Shown here: piece after piece, positions 5,374 through 7,272 of the stretch
How positions within the stretch are numbered: the stretch's first letter is position 1
Layout: each line of letters opens with the position of its first letter
Source: an uncultured Clostridia bacterium
Lineage (GTDB): Bacteria; Bacillota; Clostridia; Christensenellales; Aristaeellaceae
NCBI GenBank assembly: GCA_946042585.1
Contig: CAMGDO010000039.1
Location: 1-7,272 of the forward strand
DNA length: 7,272 nucleotides
Direction of reading: 5' to 3'
The notes under the pieces: model-generated
The model's database searches: none
Told to the model about the DNA's origin: nothing
What the model saw: only the letters and a program-made list of their open reading frames with translations
Made by a program: the position numbers and the translations under genes

Positions 5374-5441
5374 GACAGCGCGGAAAATCGGCACCGGAAG
5401 TGTGCTGTTTGCCATGCTGTCGATCAAGTGAGGGCTTTTTT
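5363..5441 (+). promoter_or_regulatory. Structured leader / conditional terminator before MFS gene
   Basis: The outer helix pairs 5363-5371 with 5426-5435 (A5431 bulged). A second helix pairs GACAGC 5374-5379 with GCTGTC 5416-5421, and an inner hairpin pairs CGGCAC 5389-5394 with GTGCTG 5402-5407. Six T (5436-5441) follow the outer helix directly, so the folded form looks like a terminator. It also buries GTGAGGG (5428-5434), the probable MFS ribosome binding site. The second GCTGT copy at 5404-5408 offers an alternative partner for 5375-5379, so the RNA could switch between two folds. I recognise no known riboswitch class. Confidence 0.5.
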
Positions 5442-5443
5442 GT

Positions 5444-6598
5444 ATGCAAAAAAAGAATATCGGATTGATGTATGCCCTGTCGTTTTTGCAGGGAATGGTG
5501 TTTTATGCCTCCGTCGCTACGCTGTACCGGCAATCGGTCGGGGTGAGCCTGTTTGAAATCACGGTGATTGAGAGCGCGTCACTGGCGCTGAGCCTGATGC
5601 TGGAGGTGCCGTGGGGTGTATGGGCGGAGCGAATGGGCTATCGCCGCACGATGTGTGTGTGCAGCGCGCTGTTTTTTGTCAGCAAGGTGGTTTTCTGGCG
5701 CGCGGATGGCTTTGGCATGTTTCTGCTGGAGAGGCTGCTGCTGGCGGTGGTCATTTCGGGGCTGTCCGGTGTGGATGAGAGCGTTTTGTACGCCTCGTGC
5801 GAAGAAAAGGATATGCAGCGGGTATTTGGCCGCTACAGCGCGCTGGGCACGGCGGGGCTGATGCTCGCATCGCTGATCTGCTCTGTCTGGCTGGGAAAAA
5901 ACTACCGCCTGATGGGCTTATTGACGGTATTATCCTACGGCGCGGCGGTAGTCTGCACGCTGTTTTTGAGCGAGGTGAAACCGCCCGAGCGCGAAAAGCG
6001 GCAGGTGGGAGCGCAGTTTCGCGCACATCTGCGGGAGATGCTGCATACGCCGGGGCTTTTGCTGTTGGTGCTGTGCAGCGCTGTGTTTTTGGAGAGCGCA
6101 CATACGGTCACGGTGTTTCTGAATCAGGTGCAGTATGCGCGCTGCGGGTGGAGCACGTCCGCGATCAGCGCAGCCTATGTGCTTGGCACCCTGCTGGGGC
6201 TGTGCAGCGCGGCGTCTGATCGCGTGTGCGCGCGCTTGGGCACGGGCAGAACAGGGCGGGCGCTGCTGCTGGGCAGCGCGCTGAGCTGCGGGCTTCTGGC
6301 GGTGACGCGCAGCGGCTGGCTGTCGCTGGGGTGTATTCTGCTGCTGTGCCTGGCGCAGGCGCTGTATGGACCGCTGGCCGGAGCGATGGAAAACCGCCTG
6401 GTGATCTCGCGTGAACGCGCCACGGCGCTGAGCGTGCATGCGCTGCTGCAGGACAGCGTGGCGATTGGTGTAAATCTTGTGCTGGGACGCGCCGCGGATG
6501 CCGGGCTGCCGCTGGCATTCATCCTGTGCGGCGTCATGTGTCTGGCGGCGCTGGCGCTGTTTTCTGGAGCATTGCGCCGGACAGGACAGGGCGGATGA
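5444..6598 (+). CDS. Major facilitator superfamily (MFS) transporter, putative efflux
   Basis: This 384-aa integral membrane protein has about 12 hydrophobic helices. They form two bundles joined by a charged cytosolic loop near 176-200 (SEVKPPEREKRQ onward). The loop between helices 2 and 3 carries the MFS motif A-like segment GVWAERMGYRR (58-68), and the fourth-helix region reads SGLSGVDESVLYAS (105-118). The second half has ENRLVISRERATALS (316-330), seen in many drug-efflux-like MFS proteins. Length is normal for the family. Substrate cannot be assigned; drug or metabolite export driven by proton flow is the usual role. ATG 5444 is preceded nine bases upstream by GAGGG, which lies in the 3' arm of the leader hairpin. 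The gene stands alone between its own promoter and the tRNA unit. It is rich in cysteine within the helices, with no evident motif. Confidence 0.88.
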   Translation: MQKKNIGLMYALSFLQGMVFYASVATLYRQSVGVSLFEITVIESASLALSLMLEVPWGVWAERMGYRRTMCVCSALFFVSKVVFWRADGFGMFLLERLLLAVVISGLSGVDESVLYASCEEKDMQRVFGRYSALGTAGLMLASLICSVWLGKNYRLMGLLTVLSYGAAVVCTLFLSEVKPPEREKRQVGAQFRAHLREMLHTPGLLLLVLCSAVFLESAHTVTVFLNQVQYARCGWSTSAISAAYVLGTLLGLCSAASDRVCARLGTGRTGRALLLGSALSCGLLAVTRSGWLSLGCILLLCLAQALYGPLAGAMENRLVISRERATALSVHALLQDSVAIGVNLVLGRAADAGLPLAFILCGVMCLAALALFSGALRRTGQGG

Positions 6599-6625
6599 TC
6601 GCCTTAAGGACTTTTTTTGTTTTTT
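6588..6625 (+). terminator. Possible terminator after the MFS gene
   Basis: A 6-bp hairpin (6588-6593 with 6600-6605, one G-T pair) spans the MFS stop codon. A T-rich tail, TTTTTTTGTTTTTT (6612-6625), follows, but is separated from the stem by six bases, so this is an imperfect intrinsic terminator. Confidence 0.4.
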
Positions 6626-6627
6626 CA

Positions 6628-6656
6628 TTGACAAGCGCACAAAAAACTGCTATACT
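6628..6656 (+). promoter_or_regulatory. Promoter of the two tRNA-Ser genes
   Basis: TTGACA at 6628-6633 and TATACT at 6651-6656 have a 17-base spacer. The predicted start near 6663 leaves about 33 nt of 5' leader for RNase P to remove before the first tRNA. Confidence 0.85.
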
Positions 6657-6695
6657 GGCATAGCGCTTCGGTAGAAATGGCTGTCGCCCATACAC

Positions 6696-6785
<90 letters not shown>

Positions 6786-6808
6786 TTTGACCAAGCGAGA
6801 ATAGCCAT

Positions 6809-6900
6809 GGAGAAGTACCCAAGTGGCCGAAGGGGCTCCCCTGCTAAGGGAGTAGTGCTGGATAACGGCAGCCCGGGTTCAAATCCCGGCTTCTCCGCCA
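6809..6900 (+). tRNA. tRNA-Ser (anticodon GCU)
   Basis: The acceptor stem GGAGAAG (6809-6815) pairs with CTTCTCC (6890-6896), followed by discriminator G and encoded CCA (6898-6900). The anticodon stem CTCCC/GGGAG holds loop CTGCTAA with anticodon GCT, reading AGC and AGU. A long variable arm and T-arm GGTTCAAATCC fit class II. It lies 24 bases after the first tRNA and shares its promoter and terminator; together the pair covers both serine codon boxes. Confidence 0.97.
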
Positions 6901-6904
6901 GAAG

Positions 6905-6937
6905 ACTGAAATCCCAATATGGGGTTTCAGTTTTTTT
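6905..6937 (+). terminator. Intrinsic terminator of the tRNA-Ser operon
   Basis: An 11-bp stem (ACTGAAATCCC with GGGGTTTCAGT, one T-G pair, loop AATAT) is followed by seven T (6931-6937), four bases after the CCA of the second tRNA. Confidence 0.95.
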
Positions 6938-6991
6938 CTTATATGCAAGGCCTTCTTCGGCATGAAAGATTCTCATCTCGGCAAAAAAAAC

Positions 6992-7020
6992 TGGACAGAT
7001 ATATCCGATCAGTATATAAT
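6992..7020 (+). promoter_or_regulatory. Promoter of the Tat-signal protein gene
   Basis: TGGACA at 6992-6997 and TATAAT at 7015-7020 have a 17-base spacer. The -35 box has one mismatch to consensus. Transcription should start near 7027. I see nothing else in 6938-6991. Confidence 0.8.
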
Positions 7021-7031
7021 GAGATTACATA

Positions 7032-7058
7032 CAGGAGCATTCTGAAGATGCTGACCTG
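7032..7058 (+). other. Hairpin in the 5' UTR of the Tat-signal protein gene
   Basis: CAGG-AGCAT (7032-7040) pairs with ATGCT-CCTG (7048-7052 and 7055-7058), with GA 7053-7054 bulged and a 7-base loop. It starts near the 5' end of the transcript and ends two bases before the ribosome binding site, so it may stabilise the mRNA without blocking translation. Confidence 0.5.
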
Positions 7059-7075
7059 CAAAGGAGGATATGAAT

Positions 7076-7228
7076 ATGTTGGAATCCCGCAGAGAGTTTC
7101 TCAAGAAGTCCGCGACCCTGCTGGGCGGCGCTGCCCTGCTCAGCTCTGTGCCGCTGGTCGGCGTAATGGCCGAGAATCAGCCCGAAGTGCCCGAGCATCC
7201 CTTCCCCTTCGCCGAGCTGGATCTGGAC
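7076..7228 (+). CDS. N-terminal fragment of a Tat-exported protein
   Basis: The first 51 codons of a gene cut off by the right-hand adapter. ATG 7076 follows AAGGAGG (7061-7067) by eight bases. The protein opens with MLESRREFLKKSATLLGGAA, a textbook twin-arginine signal (S-R-R-x-F-L-K) followed by a hydrophobic segment to about residue 30 and a possible cleavage site after VMA (residues 30-32). It would thus be folded in the cytosol, often around a redox cofactor, and exported across the membrane by TatABC. The mature start is proline-rich and acidic (ENQPEVPEHPFPFAELDLD). A PFPF/PWPY-like segment before a short acidic stretch reminds me of C_GCAxxG_C_C-type redox proteins, but the diagnostic cysteines would lie beyond the cut, so no function is assigned. 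Confidence 0.85.
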
Positions 7229-7272
7229 CTGTCTCTTATACACATCTCCGAGCCCACGAGACGTAGAGGAAT
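7229..7272 (+). other. Untrimmed Nextera read-2 adapter with i7 index (artefact)
   Basis: Positions 7229-7262 match the reverse complement of the Nextera read-2 adapter, with the Tn5 mosaic end at 7229-7247. Positions 7263-7270 (GTAGAGGA) match i7 index N712, and 7271-7272 (AT) fit the start of the P7 sequence. Open frames through it give peptides such as VSYTHLRAHET, a known contamination mark. Genomic sequence ends at 7228. Confidence 0.98.

Noticed and set aside
5334..5468. Longer leader ORF from ATG 5334 overlapping the MFS start out of frame
   Set aside because: It begins only about six bases after the predicted transcript start with no ribosome binding site, unlike the mini-ORF at 5353.
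7048..7228. Upstream ATG at 7048 running out of frame through the Tat-protein start
   Set aside because: Its spacing to CAGGAG (7032-7037) is poor, it sits in the 3' arm of the UTR hairpin, and the product has no signal or domain; ATG 7076 has an optimal binding site and a Tat motif.

Overview
The window is a bacterial genomic fragment of about 7.18 kb (45-7228) with untrimmed Illumina Nextera adapter plus index sequence at both ends. Codons prefer G/C at third positions. Promoters are near-consensus sigma-70/sigma-A type, all with 17-bp spacers, and most starts have strong GGAGG-type ribosome binding sites. Together with a TrpXYZ-like importer (PF04392 binding protein) and an AbrB/SpoVT regulator driving an ABC exporter, this suggests a GC-rich Bacillota (Clostridia), plausibly a gut commensal. 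Nothing in the sequence fixes the genus.

Layout, all genes on the + strand. (1) 45-266: C-terminal end of an unrecognised gene. (2) 344-3448: a near-perfect promoter, a 54-codon leader peptide ending in a run of eight tyrosines, two intrinsic terminators with a possible antiterminator, then a three-gene ABC importer (binding protein, permease, ATPase) closed by a terminator. (3) 3471-5276: promoter with operator-like repeats, a 72-aa AbrB-type regulator, and an ABC-2 exporter (ATPase and permease), translationally coupled by 4-nt ATGA overlaps, then a terminator hairpin. (4) 5293-6598: promoter, a structured leader with a six-codon upstream ORF and a U-tract that abuts the start codon, then an MFS transporter. 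(5) 6628-6937: promoter, tRNA-Ser(UGA), tRNA-Ser(GCU), terminator. (6) 6992-7228: promoter, 5' UTR hairpin and the first 51 codons of a protein with a twin-arginine signal peptide, cut by the right adapter.

The most interesting signal is upstream of the importer. It looks like a ribosome-mediated attenuator that reads tyrosyl-tRNA supply: the control codons are F-YYYYY-L-YYY, a weak antiterminator hairpin lies just past the leader stop codon, and a strong terminator precedes the binding-protein gene. This would couple expression of an aromatic amino acid importer (probably for tyrosine) to tyrosine starvation. Bacillota more often use T-box RNAs for this job. A second possible ribosome-sensing attenuator, with a MRKSPT mini-ORF, precedes the MFS gene and resembles the leaders of antibiotic-inducible resistance genes. 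Both models come from reading the sequence by eye and are untested.
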